Origin: Weissella hellenica
Lineage (GTDB): Bacteria > Bacillota > Bacilli > Lactobacillales > Lactobacillaceae
Assembly: GCF_005405545.1 (NCBI RefSeq)
Contig: NZ_BJEG01000001.1
Location: 310,001-374,000, forward strand
DNA length: 64,000 bases
Direction of reading: 5' to 3'
Shown in pieces: positions 48,713-57,538 of the stretch (position 1 is the first letter of the stretch; each line of letters starts with the position of its first letter). A model generated the notes under the pieces. The model searched no databases. It saw only the letters and a program-made list of their open reading frames with translations, and had not been told where the DNA came from. Both the position numbers and the translations under genes were made by a program.

Positions 48713-48756
48713 AGTACATTAATTAGGAATTAACCTAGTTAATGTGCTTTTTTGTA
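48713..48756 (+). terminator. Terminator after the manganese transporter operon
   Basis: Stem AAGTACATTAATTAGG/CCTAGTTAATGTGCTT, loop of six, then T. Confidence 0.85.
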
Positions 48757-48794
48757 TGCACAGTTTCAAAAATATTTAAAAAAATATGACTAAT

Positions 48795-48825
48795 TTGTGA
48801 TTGTTTTCTTTAAAGTTGCTATAAT
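48795..48825 (+). promoter_or_regulatory. Promoter of the NADH dehydrogenase gene (extended -10)
   Basis: TGCTATAAT (48817-48825) is an extended -10. TTGTGA (48795-48800) is a possible -35 at 19 bases, and also resembles half of a Rex site. It leaves a leader of about 140 bases. Confidence 0.55.
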
Positions 48826-48899
48826 GGACTTGGTGAAATATTGAATCTTGGGCAAACTGTATTTAAGGTTAAGTGATAATATTTACAAATAAGCTTTTC

Positions 48900-48918
48900 A
48901 ACGATACAATGTATCGTT
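48900..48918 (+). promoter_or_regulatory. Perfect palindrome in the NADH dehydrogenase leader
   Basis: AACGATACA and TGTATCGTT around a single A. Its position about 70 bases after the likely transcription start suits a repressor roadblock or an RNA hairpin. Confidence 0.45.
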
Positions 48919-48971
48919 AGGTTTATAAATTTATTTGTGTTGTAGAAATTTTTATTGAGGAGAATTTTTAA

Positions 48972-50651
48972 ATGTCTAGTAAGAACATTGTTGTACTAGG
49001 AGCTGGCTTTTCTGGAGTATTTGCTGCTCGTAAGTTAGCTAAAAAGTTAAAGAATACTGATTATCAAATCGTTTTGATTGATCGTCATTCATTTATGACT
49101 TATATGACTGAATTGCATGAAGTTGCTACCAAGCGTGTTGAACCTAAACACGTTCAATTTGATTTAGGTACGCTATTTAAGCACCAATCGAATGTGAAAA
49201 TTGTCACGGCAAATGTTGAAGATATCGACAAGACTGCAAAGGTTGTTAAGACATCTGAAGGTGAATTTACATATGAAAAGCTAGTTATCGCTACTGGTGG
49301 TACAACGAATACGTTTGGTACACCAGGTGTTGAAGAATACGGATACACATTGTGGTCATTTGAAGAAGCTGTTAAGCTTCGTGCACATATCGAAAATGTT
49401 ATTCGCGAAGGTGCCATGGAGTCAGATCCAAAGCTCCGTGCTGCTAAGTTAACAATTGCAGTTGTTGGATCAGGATTTACTGGTGTTGAATTAGCTGGTG
49501 AATTGATTGAACAACGTCGTGAATTGGCGCGTGATAATAACTTGGATGAATCAGAAATCAAGTTGGAAGTTATTGAAGCTGTCCCAACGATTTTGAACAT
49601 GCTTTCAGACCGTAAGTTGGCTGATAAGGGTGAGCAATACATGATTAACCATGGCATCACGTTACGTAAATCAGCCGGTGTTGTTGAAGTTAAGGAACAT
49701 GCTGCTCTATTAAAGGATGGTACAGAAGTTCCTACTGAAACTTTGGTATGGACTGCCGGTGTTAAGGCTAAGCCACAAGGTGCTAAGTGGGGCTTGCAAC
49801 AAGGCCCTGGTGGTCGTTTCTTGGCCGACGAGTATTCACGTGCTTTGGGTGAAAAAGATATCTATGTTGCTGGTGACGTGGCTGCTTATCAAGAACCTGC
49901 ATTGGCAGATCCTGATAATCCACGTGCTGGTTGGACACCACAAACTGTTGAAGGTGGAGAATCAGCTGCCAATACAGTTGTCCCTAACGTTGTTTATGAT
50001 GTTACTGGCCAAACTGGCGACCGTCATGAATTTAAGGGTCACTACCAAGGTTATGCCGTATCAATTGGTTCACACTACACGGTTGGTGTTGTACAACAAC
50101 TTGGTAACATGAAGCTTGGTAAGGATGGTGTTCCTGTGACTGGTTTCATCGCTAACATGTTCAAGCACATCATTAACTTCTACTTCTTCCTTCAAATTAC
50201 AAGTGGGTACCACATGTTCCAATACTCATTGGATGAATTCTTCCGTACACCAAACGGACGTAACCCATTCTTTGGTTGGACGTCACGTGTTGGTAACGTT
50301 TTGTGGGCAGTGCCTTTGCGTATTGTTATGGGAATTACTTGGATTTCACTAGGGGCATCTCTTGGTGGTGGTGCTGGTGTCCTTGCCACAATTATTGGTT
50401 GGTTGCTAGCCTTTGGTTTGTTGACTTCATTGTCAGCATTCATCGGCTTCATCTTTGGTTTGGTAATGGTATTTGCCGGATCAGGTGTGAGTGTTGCTGC
50501 CTTGTTGATTCCATTTGCATCTCTAGCATTGATGAACGGTGCTGGTCGTACAATTGGATTAGACTACTGGGTAACACCAGTGATAGAACGTACTTTGGCT
50601 AACACATGGTACGGTAAGGCTCGTTCACGTTACAACGATATGCGTAAATAA
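48972..50651 (+). CDS. Type II NADH dehydrogenase-like flavoprotein with C-terminal membrane domain
   Basis: 559 residues. The FAD-binding Rossmann motif VVLGAGFSGVFAARKL is near the start, and the NAD-binding motif VVGSGFTGVELAGEL is at about residue 162. DIYVAGDVAAYQEP binds FAD. Ordinary NDH-2 enzymes have about 400 residues; here the last 120 contain three or four membrane segments (IVMGITWISLGASLGGGAGVLATIIGWLLAFGLL and more) resembling DoxX-like domains. It probably passes electrons from NADH to a membrane quinone. Confidence 0.88.
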   Translation: MSSKNIVVLGAGFSGVFAARKLAKKLKNTDYQIVLIDRHSFMTYMTELHEVATKRVEPKHVQFDLGTLFKHQSNVKIVTANVEDIDKTAKVVKTSEGEFTYEKLVIATGGTTNTFGTPGVEEYGYTLWSFEEAVKLRAHIENVIREGAMESDPKLRAAKLTIAVVGSGFTGVELAGELIEQRRELARDNNLDESEIKLEVIEAVPTILNMLSDRKLADKGEQYMINHGITLRKSAGVVEVKEHAALLKDGTEVPTETLVWTAGVKAKPQGAKWGLQQGPGGRFLADEYSRALGEKDIYVAGDVAAYQEPALADPDNPRAGWTPQTVEGGESAANTVVPNVVYDVTGQTGDRHEFKGHYQGYAVSIGSHYTVGVVQQLGNMKLGKDGVPVTGFIANMFKHIINFYFFLQITSGYHMFQYSLDEFFRTPNGRNPFFGWTSRVGNVLWAVPLRIVMGITWISLGASLGGGAGVLATIIGWLLAFGLLTSLSAFIGFIFGLVMVFAGSGVSVAALLIPFASLALMNGAGRTIGLDYWVTPVIERTLANTWYGKARSRYNDMRK

Positions 50652-50666
50652 TAAATTATAAAAAAT

Positions 50667-50704
50667 AAGAGGTTGGGACAAAAAAATGTCCCAGCCTCTT
50701 TTTA
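50667..50704 (+). terminator. Terminator of the GAGGTTGGGACA type after the NADH dehydrogenase
   Basis: AAGAGGTTGGGACA (50667-50680) pairs with TGTCCCAGCCTCTT (50687-50700), one wobble. This sequence type recurs as a terminator in many lactic acid bacteria. Confidence 0.88.
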
Positions 50705-50750
50705 GATCAAAATACATTAATTATAAGCCTGTAAGTTTTATGACATAAAC

Positions 50751-50870
50751 GCGTTCCAAAAGTCTGAATCCGCAACGTCACGTAATTAACGCAATCCTTG
50801 TCCTTTCGCGTTGCTACGACCAAAAATTACGTCAACCACGTGACACACTGGCTTCAAAACGACTTTTGTC
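50751..50870. repeat. Nested imperfect inverted repeat (candidate small mobile or RNA element)
   Basis: Three nested pairs are visible: CAAAAGTC/GACTTTTG (50757-50764 with 50861-50868), GTCACGTAATT with AATTACGT and ACGTGAC (50777-50787 with 50825-50844), and AACGC/GCGTT (50788-50792 with 50808-50812). It contains no open frame. It adjoins the GGGACA-type terminator. It could be a MITE-like repeat or a structured RNA. Confidence 0.45.
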
Positions 50871-50884
50871 TCGCACTCCTTTTG

Positions 50885-51487
50885 TTAGGCATGTGGTTGA
50901 TGTTGTGATGCATAGAATGCGGCAATAACACCATGGGCAACGCCGACATTAATAGAACGCACACTGCCGTATTGGGGGATGTATACCATTTCGTCAGCGG
51001 CAGCAATCAAGTCATCAGCTAGGCCAAGTTTTTCTTCACCAAATAAGAATGCTGATTTAGCAGGGAATTGGACGTCATATAATGATTGTGGGTCGTAACC
51101 TGGCGTATTATCAATTGCGTAAATTGTATATCCTTCTTGGTGTAATTGCTTAAAAATAGCAGGATAATCAATAATGCGATGGTGTTCAATATGTTCATAG
51201 TTTTGAGTGCCAAGTGAGCCGCGCCGGTCCCATTTTTTAATGCCTTCTTTAGCATCTGGAATGGCAGGGTTTTCGGGATTCAAAAAAATAAGTTTACGCA
51301 TACCAAATGCGTTACTATTACGAACAGCAGATGCTTTATTAAAGTCGTGACTTAGATTTTGCATGATTGAAACCATCTCACCACGTTGCATATCAAGGGC
51401 AGTACGAATTTCGTCATCTGTTTTACCTTTATAAAAGTCGGTAACATTGCGATAATCTGCTGAACGGCTAAGATTAATTTCTGACAT
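50885..51487 (-). CDS. SpoU/TrmH family RNA methyltransferase
   Basis: 200 residues. The SpoU knot is complete: KASAVRNSNAFGMRKLIFL, SAFLFGEEKLGLADDLI and VYIPQYGSVRSINVGVAHGVIAAFYAS. It transfers methyl from SAM to a 2'-O of tRNA or rRNA. There is no separate RNA-binding domain, and the target base cannot be named. AAGGAGA lies before the start. Confidence 0.88.
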   Translation of the reverse strand: MSEINLSRSADYRNVTDFYKGKTDDEIRTALDMQRGEMVSIMQNLSHDFNKASAVRNSNAFGMRKLIFLNPENPAIPDAKEGIKKWDRRGSLGTQNYEHIEHHRIIDYPAIFKQLHQEGYTIYAIDNTPGYDPQSLYDVQFPAKSAFLFGEEKLGLADDLIAAADEMVYIPQYGSVRSINVGVAHGVIAAFYASQHQPHA

Positions 51488-51680
51488 TATGGTCTCCTTG
51501 TGAACTAGGAATAAGCCTAGTTAAAAACGATTGATTAATAATTTCATTTTAGTCGTGGCAATATCGCGTGTCAAACGAAATAATGCTTGATAAAATAAGA
51601 TGAAATGACACATTTCAAAGCATATTGGTTATTAATTTGTTATGATAATAGTTATGAGAAAACAAAAAGGAGGCGCTAAC

Positions 51681-52523
51681 ATGACGCCAATTATATCGTT
51701 GTCGCATGTAGATTACGCATATCCAAATAGTGATGTCCTGGCTTTGCATGATTTGTCACTAACTATTAATCAAGGTGAATGGGTGGCAGTTATCGGGCAT
51801 AATGGGTCTGGTAAATCAACTTTTGCAAAATTACTAAACTATTTATTAGCACCTACCAAAGGTGAAATTAAAATTAATGATGTTGTTGCCAACGAAGAAA
51901 ACATGTGGGTCATTCGTGACATGGTTGGCATGGTCTTTCAAAATCCTGATAATCAGTTTGTCGGGGCAACGGTTGCAGATGACGTGGCTTTTGGGATGGA
52001 AAATCGTAGTGTTCCTCGTGAAATAATGATGAAGCGAGTTGACGCTGCACTGACTGAAGTACAAATGATGCCTTTTGCTGATCGTGAGCCAGCTCGGCTA
52101 TCAGGTGGTCAAAAACAGCGGGTTGCAATTGCGTCAGTTTTGGCACTAGCGCCAAAGATTCTGATTTTAGATGAGGCAACAGCTATGTTAGATCCTAAAG
52201 GCCGTCGTGAAATGATTGCATTAGTTCGTGATTTAAAAGCACGGATGGGGGATGAATTAACTGTCATTTCGATTACCCATGACATTGATGAAGCAGCGAG
52301 TGCTGATCGCGTCATGGTCATCAATGATGGTGAATTAATTGAAACTGGTTTACCGTCAGAAATTTTTGCAAATGCAGATCAATTACGTCGGTTTGGTTTA
52401 GCCGTGCCATTCGCAGAACAATTGAAAGAAAAATTACGACAGCGGGGAATTACGGTTCCTGATGAATATTTGACAACGGAAGGATTGGTGACGTGGTTAT
52501 GGCAATCAATTTCAACCAAGTAG
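51681..52523 (+). CDS. ecfA1: ECF transporter ATPase EcfA1
   Basis: 280 residues from the ATG at 51681 behind AAAGGAGG; 13 extra residues from 51642 are rejected. Walker [30 protein letters not shown] and Walker B ILILDEATAMLDPKGR are seen. With EcfA2 and EcfT it powers several vitamin-specific S components, none of which is in the window. It overlaps ecfA2. Confidence 0.95.
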   Translation: MTPIISLSHVDYAYPNSDVLALHDLSLTINQGEWVAVIGHNGSGKSTFAKLLNYLLAPTKGEIKINDVVANEENMWVIRDMVGMVFQNPDNQFVGATVADDVAFGMENRSVPREIMMKRVDAALTEVQMMPFADREPARLSGGQKQRVAIASVLALAPKILILDEATAMLDPKGRREMIALVRDLKARMGDELTVISITHDIDEAASADRVMVINDGELIETGLPSEIFANADQLRRFGLAVPFAEQLKEKLRQRGITVPDEYLTTEGLVTWLWQSISTK

Positions 52524-53365
52524 GCTTTACTTATCAGCCTAATACGCCGTTTGCAACACCGGGGCTTCATGATGTATCTTTTGATATTCCAGAAGGTCAA
52601 TTTACCGCTGTGATTGGACATACCGGTTCAGGTAAATCAACCATGGTGCAAAATTTAGATGGACTGGTGTTGCCAACAACCGGGACTATTACAATTGGGA
52701 ATCAAGTGATTACTGCGGAAACAAAGTTAAAAGCATTAAATGAAGTGCGCGCGCATATTGGCTTAGTTTTCCAATTCCCTGAAGCGCAATTGTTTGAACA
52801 AACAGTTCTAAAAGATGTTATGTTTGGTCCTAAAAATTTTGGTGCTTCTGAAGCAGTTGCTAAGGCATCAGCTGAAGTGGCTTTAGAAAAAGTAGGAATT
52901 GCACGTGAATTATATGAACGTTCACCGTTTGAACTATCTGGTGGTCAGATGCGCCGTGTAGCGATTGCCGGTGTCATTGCGATGTCGCCTGATTTGTTGA
53001 TTTTAGACGAGCCAACGGCTGGCTTAGATCCAAAAGGACAACAGGAATTAATGCAGTTGTTTACTGATTTACAAATAGAAAAGAAAATGACGGTCGTATT
53101 GATTACGCATCAAATGGAATATGTTGCACAATATGCTGATCATGTTGTTGTTTTTGAACACGGTACGGTGGTTAAGGCGGGGACACCAGCAATTATTTTT
53201 GCTGATGAGGCCTGGTTGCGTGAAAAGCAGTTGGACGTGCCAGCAGCTAAACAATTTGCTGATGCATTGTCCCAAAAAGGTGTGCAATTACATGATGTGT
53301 TGGATATCGATCAACTAGCTGATCAGTTAGCTACTCAGCTAAAAGGGGAGGCAAATCATGTTTAG
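52499..53365 (+). CDS. ecfA2: ECF transporter ATPase EcfA2
   Basis: 288 residues from the ATG at 52499, overlapping ecfA1 by 25 bases; a GTG at 52493 is an alternative. Walker A GHTGSGKSTMVQNLDGL, LSGGQMRRVAIAGV and LLILDEPTAGLDPKGQ are present. It forms a heterodimer with EcfA1. Confidence 0.95.
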   Translation: MAINFNQVGFTYQPNTPFATPGLHDVSFDIPEGQFTAVIGHTGSGKSTMVQNLDGLVLPTTGTITIGNQVITAETKLKALNEVRAHIGLVFQFPEAQLFEQTVLKDVMFGPKNFGASEAVAKASAEVALEKVGIARELYERSPFELSGGQMRRVAIAGVIAMSPDLLILDEPTAGLDPKGQQELMQLFTDLQIEKKMTVVLITHQMEYVAQYADHVVVFEHGTVVKAGTPAIIFADEAWLREKQLDVPAAKQFADALSQKGVQLHDVLDIDQLADQLATQLKGEANHV

Positions 53366-54161
53366 TAATATGATTATTGGTCGTTATATGCCTGGTGATT
53401 CCTGGATCCACCGGTTAGATGCACGGACTAAGCTCGTTTTGAGTATTGCTTTTATTTTCGTGATTTTCTTTGCCAATAATGTGATTGGCTATGCGGTTGC
53501 AACGATTTTTACCTTATTGGCAATCATGTTGACTGGGCTAGGTGTCGGAGTTTTTATTCGCGGTGTTAGACCCTTAATTTTATTGATGCTCATTACAACG
53601 CTATTCCAACTATTCTTCGTACAAACAGGTGATGTGCTTATTCATTGGTGGTTTATTAAAATTACTGTTGATGGTGTTGTTAACAGTATTGTTGTCTTTG
53701 TTCGTTTTATGCTCATTATCATGTTTTCAACGATCTTAACTTTAACAACACAACCACTTGCTGTTGCCGATGGGATGGAAAGTTTGTTGAAGCCATTTAA
53801 AAAAATGGGATTGCCTGTTTCTGAGTTGGCTTTAATGCTATCAATTGCTTTGCGTTTTGTACCCACACTAATGGATGAAGCACAAAGTATTATGAATGCA
53901 CAACGCGCACGTGGTGTTAGATTTAACGAAGGTAGCTTAATGACCCGTATTAAGTCATTCGTGCCACTTTTGATTCCGTTGTTTGTGAATGCAATTAAAC
54001 GAGCAATTGAGTTGGGGGATGCAATGGAGGCACGTGGTTATCGTGGTGGTGATCAACGAACGAAATATCGTGTCCTTACATGGCATCGACAAGATACAGT
54101 CGCCATTATTGGTTTTATCGTCTTTACAGTTGTTTTAATTGCAACGCGTTGGATGATGTAG
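53358..54161 (+). CDS. ecfT: ECF transporter transmembrane protein EcfT
   Basis: 267 residues with about five or six membrane segments. The two Ala-Arg-Gly coupling motifs are visible (NAQRARGVRFNEG, then AMEARGYRGGDQ); these long helices transmit ATPase movements to the S component. It overlaps ecfA2 by 8 bases. Confidence 0.94.
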   Translation: MFSNMIIGRYMPGDSWIHRLDARTKLVLSIAFIFVIFFANNVIGYAVATIFTLLAIMLTGLGVGVFIRGVRPLILLMLITTLFQLFFVQTGDVLIHWWFIKITVDGVVNSIVVFVRFMLIIMFSTILTLTTQPLAVADGMESLLKPFKKMGLPVSELALMLSIALRFVPTLMDEAQSIMNAQRARGVRFNEGSLMTRIKSFVPLLIPLFVNAIKRAIELGDAMEARGYRGGDQRTKYRVLTWHRQDTVAIIGFIVFTVVLIATRWMM

Positions 54162-54173
54162 AAAGGATGAAAT

Positions 54174-54923
54174 ATGCCACGTTATAAAGCGACCATTGCT
54201 TATGATGGGACGGATTTTTATGGTTGGCAAGTCCAACCAAATAAACGGACAGTGCAAGCTGAAATGGAATTAGTCGTTAATAAAATGGCGAAAAATCCAA
54301 CCGAGCATATTCGGGTACAAGGATCAGGGCGTACCGACGCACGTGTACACGCTAAAGGGCAAGTGGCCCATTTCGATTTACCATTCGACATTCCTGTTGA
54401 GGCTGTCCGTAAAGGGCTCTCAACGATGCTGCCATATGATATTGGTATTAAAAAAGTTGAAAAGGTGTCAGAAGACTTCCATGCACAATATAGTGCCCAC
54501 GATAAAACGTATTTTTACCGTTTTTCAACAACTGAATTTATTGATCCCTTTAAGCGTAATTATACTGGCCATTGGCATCGTCGTTTGAAGCCAGAGCTTA
54601 TGCAACAAGCAATTGGTGATTATGTTGGTGAGCATGATTGGTTAAGCTTTGTTGCCTCAGGTTTCCAGCAAAAAACGACTGTGCGTACGGTGTATTCTGC
54701 AAAAATGTGGCTCAAACCTGAAGAGGATGAAATTTGGTTTGAATTTTCAGGAAATGGTTTTTTATATAACCAAATTCGCATTATGGTTGGTGTCTTATTA
54801 GAGATTGGTAATGGTGTTCGACCAGTCGATGATATTCAGCGTTTATTTGCAGTAAAAGACCGGCAGCAAGCGCAATTTACTGCACCAGCGCAAGGATTAT
54901 ATCTAATGGACGTTAAATATTAA
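54174..54923 (+). CDS. truA: tRNA pseudouridine synthase A
   Basis: 249 residues. It makes pseudouridine at positions 38-40 of tRNA anticodon arms. YDGTDFYGWQVQPNKRTVQAEME opens the protein, and the catalytic Asp is in GSGRTDARVHAKGQVAHFDL (about residue 52). GNGFLYNQIRIMVGVLLEIGNG is a C-terminal signature. Confidence 0.96.
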   Translation: MPRYKATIAYDGTDFYGWQVQPNKRTVQAEMELVVNKMAKNPTEHIRVQGSGRTDARVHAKGQVAHFDLPFDIPVEAVRKGLSTMLPYDIGIKKVEKVSEDFHAQYSAHDKTYFYRFSTTEFIDPFKRNYTGHWHRRLKPELMQQAIGDYVGEHDWLSFVASGFQQKTTVRTVYSAKMWLKPEEDEIWFEFSGNGFLYNQIRIMVGVLLEIGNGVRPVDDIQRLFAVKDRQQAQFTAPAQGLYLMDVKY

Positions 54924-54952
54924 AAAAAGGCAAAGTTGTCAAGGTCATTCCA

Positions 54953-54981
54953 TTGACTATTTATCTAAAAGGAGATAATAT
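54953..54981 (+). promoter_or_regulatory. Promoter of rplM-rpsI
   Basis: TTGACT (54953-54958), 17 bases, TAATAT (54976-54981), before the L13-type leader. Confidence 0.6.
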
Positions 54982-54984
54982 AGT

Positions 54985-55078
54985 ATTCGGTATTGTTTAC
55001 CAACCGCAAATGGGAATGTCCTGGTACGACTTTTTTAATTATTGGTAAAGTAAACAAACAGAAAACTGGAGGAAATTT
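54985..55078 (+). ncRNA. L13 leader (autoregulatory leader of rplM-rpsI)
   Basis: The sequence GGTATTGTTTACCAACCGC (54989-55007), then GGGAATGTCC..GGTACGAC and a run of T (55012-55036), agrees with the L13 leader family of Firmicutes as I remember it. The T run suggests an attenuator. L13 is the presumed ligand. Confidence 0.7.
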
Positions 55079-55081
55079 TCC

Positions 55082-55525
55082 ATGCGTACAACTTATATGG
55101 CAAAGCCAGGTGAGATCGATCGCAAGTGGTACATCGTTGATGCAACTGATATTGCATTAGGACGTTTGTCAACTGTCGTAGCATCAATCTTGCGTGGTAA
55201 GAACAAGCCTACTTACACACCAAACATCGATACTGGTGATAACGTTATCGTTATCAATGCTGGTAAGATCGCTTTGACTGGTAAGAAAGCTACTGATAAG
55301 ATTTATTACCACCACTCAAATCACCCTGGTGGTTTGAAGATGCGTCAAGCAGGTGACTTGCGCGAGAAGAACCCACAACGTTTGATCGAACTTTCAGTTC
55401 AAGGTATGTTGCCAAAGGGTACTCTTGGTCACCAACAAGCTTTGAAGCTACACGTGTTTGCTGGTTCAGAGCACACACATGCAGCTCAAAACCCTGAAGT
55501 GTTGGATATCACCAACCTTATTTAA
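55082..55525 (+). CDS. rplM: 50S ribosomal protein L13
   Basis: 147 residues: [47 protein letters not shown]. The start with GGAGG upstream gives the usual length. L13 is an early assembly protein of the large subunit. It makes an operon with rpsI. Confidence 0.97.
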   Translation: MRTTYMAKPGEIDRKWYIVDATDIALGRLSTVVASILRGKNKPTYTPNIDTGDNVIVINAGKIALTGKKATDKIYYHHSNHPGGLKMRQAGDLREKNPQRLIELSVQGMLPKGTLGHQQALKLHVFAGSEHTHAAQNPEVLDITNLI

Positions 55526-55551
55526 TTTAACGAAAGGAGAATAGTTTAATC

Positions 55552-55944
55552 ATGGCTCAAGTACAATACTCTGGAACTGGCCGTCGTAAGAACTCTGTTG
55601 CCCGTGTACGTTTAGTACCTGGTAACGGTGCCATTACGATCAATGGTCTTTCATCAGAACAATACATTCCTTTCGCTAACTTGCGTGAGGTTATGGTGCA
55701 ACCATTTAACGTTACTGAAACTCTAGGAAACTACGACGTTTTGGTTAACGTTAACGGTGGAGGTTTCTCAGGTCAATCTGGTGCAATCCGTCACGGTATC
55801 GCCCGTGCCCTATTGACAGTTGATCCTGACTTCCGCGCTTCATTGAAGAAGGCCGGTCTACTTACTCGTGACCCTCGTAAGAAGGAACGTAAGAAGCCAG
55901 GTCTTAAGAAAGCTCGTAAGGCTTCACAATTCTCAAAGCGTTAA
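55552..55944 (+). CDS. rpsI: 30S ribosomal protein S9
   Basis: 130 residues: [27 protein letters not shown] and the C-terminal tail [24 protein letters not shown], whose last Lys-Arg reaches the P-site tRNA. Confidence 0.97.
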   Translation: MAQVQYSGTGRRKNSVARVRLVPGNGAITINGLSSEQYIPFANLREVMVQPFNVTETLGNYDVLVNVNGGGFSGQSGAIRHGIARALLTVDPDFRASLKKAGLLTRDPRKKERKKPGLKKARKASQFSKR

Positions 55945-55994
55945 TATTTACTTATTACACTTTATGGGATTGTTCAAGATCCGAATATAAAAAT

Positions 55995-56031
55995 AACTCT
56001 CAAGTTGGTTTTACCGACTTGGGAGTTTTTT
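55995..56031 (+). terminator. Terminator after rpsI
   Basis: ACTCTCAAGT pairs with ACTTGGGAGT (one wobble), followed by six T. Confidence 0.85.
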
Positions 56032-56081
56032 GTATTGATAAGCGTTGTTTCATAATGGCTGAAAAATGCTATTATGGGTAA

Positions 56082-56116
56082 TATTAAATTTGGTAATTCT
56101 GATAGCGAATTTAATA
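56082..56116 (+). promoter_or_regulatory. AT-rich inverted repeat in the gap before the Fic remnant
   Basis: TATTAAATTTG (56082-56092) pairs with CGAATTTAATA (56106-56116), one wobble. The gap 56032-56277 holds nothing else I recognise. Confidence 0.35.
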
Positions 56117-56277
56117 TAAACTAAAAAATCACGATTTTTGGATGGATTAACACGAATTACTATTGAAATTTTATCTATTAAGTTGATGGGATGGAAAAAT
56201 ATTAATTAAGTGAAATACGAGTTGAATAACCATAAAAGAATAGAAGTAACGGGTTCAAACATAAAGAGAGTTAAACG

Positions 56278-56550
56278 ATGGTTTTACAGAATGAATTGCA
56301 TGTAAAATATTCGGCAGAACTTGCACGTTGTGAAGAAAAAAATTCTAAAAGTAAGGCAAAGCAATTATATGATGCTGGGCTAATAAATAATATTTCGATT
56401 GGTACATTTGATGGATTAGCAATCATTCATAATTATTTATTTTCAGATATTTATGAATTTGTGGGAGAAATTTGCGAAGGAAATGGACGCAGTATGCGTA
56501 TTTGTCTTGCGTTAATGTTACGTCAAAAAATATCAAAGGCAGTTGATTGA
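56278..56550 (+). pseudogene. Fic-domain protein remnant, centre deleted
   Basis: 90 residues. The first 65 match the N-terminal part of a Fic protein (NELHVKYSAELARCEEKNSKSKAKQLYDAG, GTFDGLAIIHNYLFSDIYEFVGEI). The text then jumps to CEGNGRSMRICLALMLRQKISKAVD, the end of the Fic motif (HPFxEGNGR) and the helix after it. About 55-60 residues between GEIR and HPF are missing in frame, including the catalytic His. The stop TGA stands where relatives have Trp (KAVDW), so the 3' end is lost too. It cannot be an active AMP transferase. Confidence 0.75.
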
Positions 56551-56570
56551 TCATATATTATTGAAAATTA

Positions 56571-56607
56571 GAGCTTCTAGGAGAACACTTTTCTTAGAAG
56601 CTTTTTT
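56571..56607 (+). terminator. Terminator after the Fic remnant
   Basis: AGCTTCTA and TAGAAGCT with a partly paired centre, followed by T. Confidence 0.8.
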
Positions 56608-56679
56608 TAGCCTTCAAAGTTGGTTATACAGAAAATGCTATAATATTTATGAATAAAAATATATGGGAGGATCAGTATT

Positions 56680-57468
56680 ATGAGTAAGGGGTTATGGGTA
56701 GGTGTAATTGGTGTTATAGCAGTAATTGGTATTGGAATAGGTGGATTTTATGGCTATCATCAGACACAAGATAAAGCATTAAAAACAGAACAAGCTAAGA
56801 CAAAATCAATGTCTGAAAAATTAGCTGGCATTGATAAAAAGACATCAACCGATAAAACAGATAAAGAAAGTTCGAATGGTAGTTCATCGTCTAGCATATC
56901 GAGTGTTAGTAGTAATCAGTCGTCAGTGACGGAAACTGAATCAGTTGCGTTAACCGATGCTCAAAAACAGGCAGTCAATGAAGCATTTTTAAATTGGGCT
57001 GATCAACGTGCGGCGATGGGGAATATGGCTGTGAATGACTATTATTTTGGTCATGGTGCAGCTGGAAGGGGTGATTGGTACGCCAATACACCAGATGGAC
57101 AAATGCAGGTGCAAGATGAGAATAATCCGGGGCCAACAGCATTTCCTATTCATATTGTTGGTGGTGTCGTATTTTTAACGATGAAAGATGGTTCAACGGG
57201 GCGTCAAAATGATGTTGTTGAATCAACAGCGGGTGGTTATTCTGATAAGGCAGACATGAGTAAACCAATTACAAAATATATTCTTGGTGATAACGGTAAA
57301 GTATATGAGCTAAAAACCAGTGACGGGCAAGTTAGTTTAACTACTGGTTTTGGTGAATATAATGATGATGGGACAGCTAGTGATTATCAACCAGGCCAAG
57401 ATTTTGTTTTGTCTGGTGATGGTGCGGCACAAACAGAGTTACAAAATTTGCTTAGTGCATATCGATAA
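56680..57468 (+). CDS. Membrane-anchored extracellular protein, DUF4767-like
   Basis: 262 residues. One N-terminal membrane span (GLWVGVIGVIAVIGIGIGGFYGY, residues 4-26) without a lipobox Cys is followed by a Lys/Glu linker and a Ser-rich stretch (about residues 67-90), then a folded domain from about 95. The domain has FLNWADQRAAMGNMAVNDYYFGHGAAGRGDWYANTPDGQ and ITKYILGDNGKVYELKTSDGQ, which recalls DUF4767 domains of lactic acid bacteria. Function unknown. AGGAT lies before the ATG. Its terminator is nearly the same as that after the GH1 gene. Confidence 0.65.
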   Translation: MSKGLWVGVIGVIAVIGIGIGGFYGYHQTQDKALKTEQAKTKSMSEKLAGIDKKTSTDKTDKESSNGSSSSSISSVSSNQSSVTETESVALTDAQKQAVNEAFLNWADQRAAMGNMAVNDYYFGHGAAGRGDWYANTPDGQMQVQDENNPGPTAFPIHIVGGVVFLTMKDGSTGRQNDVVESTAGGYSDKADMSKPITKYILGDNGKVYELKTSDGQVSLTTGFGEYNDDGTASDYQPGQDFVLSGDGAAQTELQNLLSAYR

Positions 57469-57480
57469 ACTTTTTAGTTA

Positions 57481-57519
57481 ATATACAAAGCAACATATTG
57501 TTGCTTTGTATATTTTTTT
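57481..57519 (+). terminator. Terminator, first of a near-identical pair
   Basis: ATATACAAAGCAACA pairs with TGTTGCTTTGTATAT, then T. The copy at 63289-63327 shares the outer 13-bp arms and flanking bases. Confidence 0.88.
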
Positions 57520-57538
57520 GTTTTGCGATAATTAAAAT

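Noticed and set aside
50705-50884. tRNA or small protein gene in the gap after the NADH dehydrogenase
   Set aside because: No cloverleaf and no open frame with a ribosome site; only nested inverted repeats.
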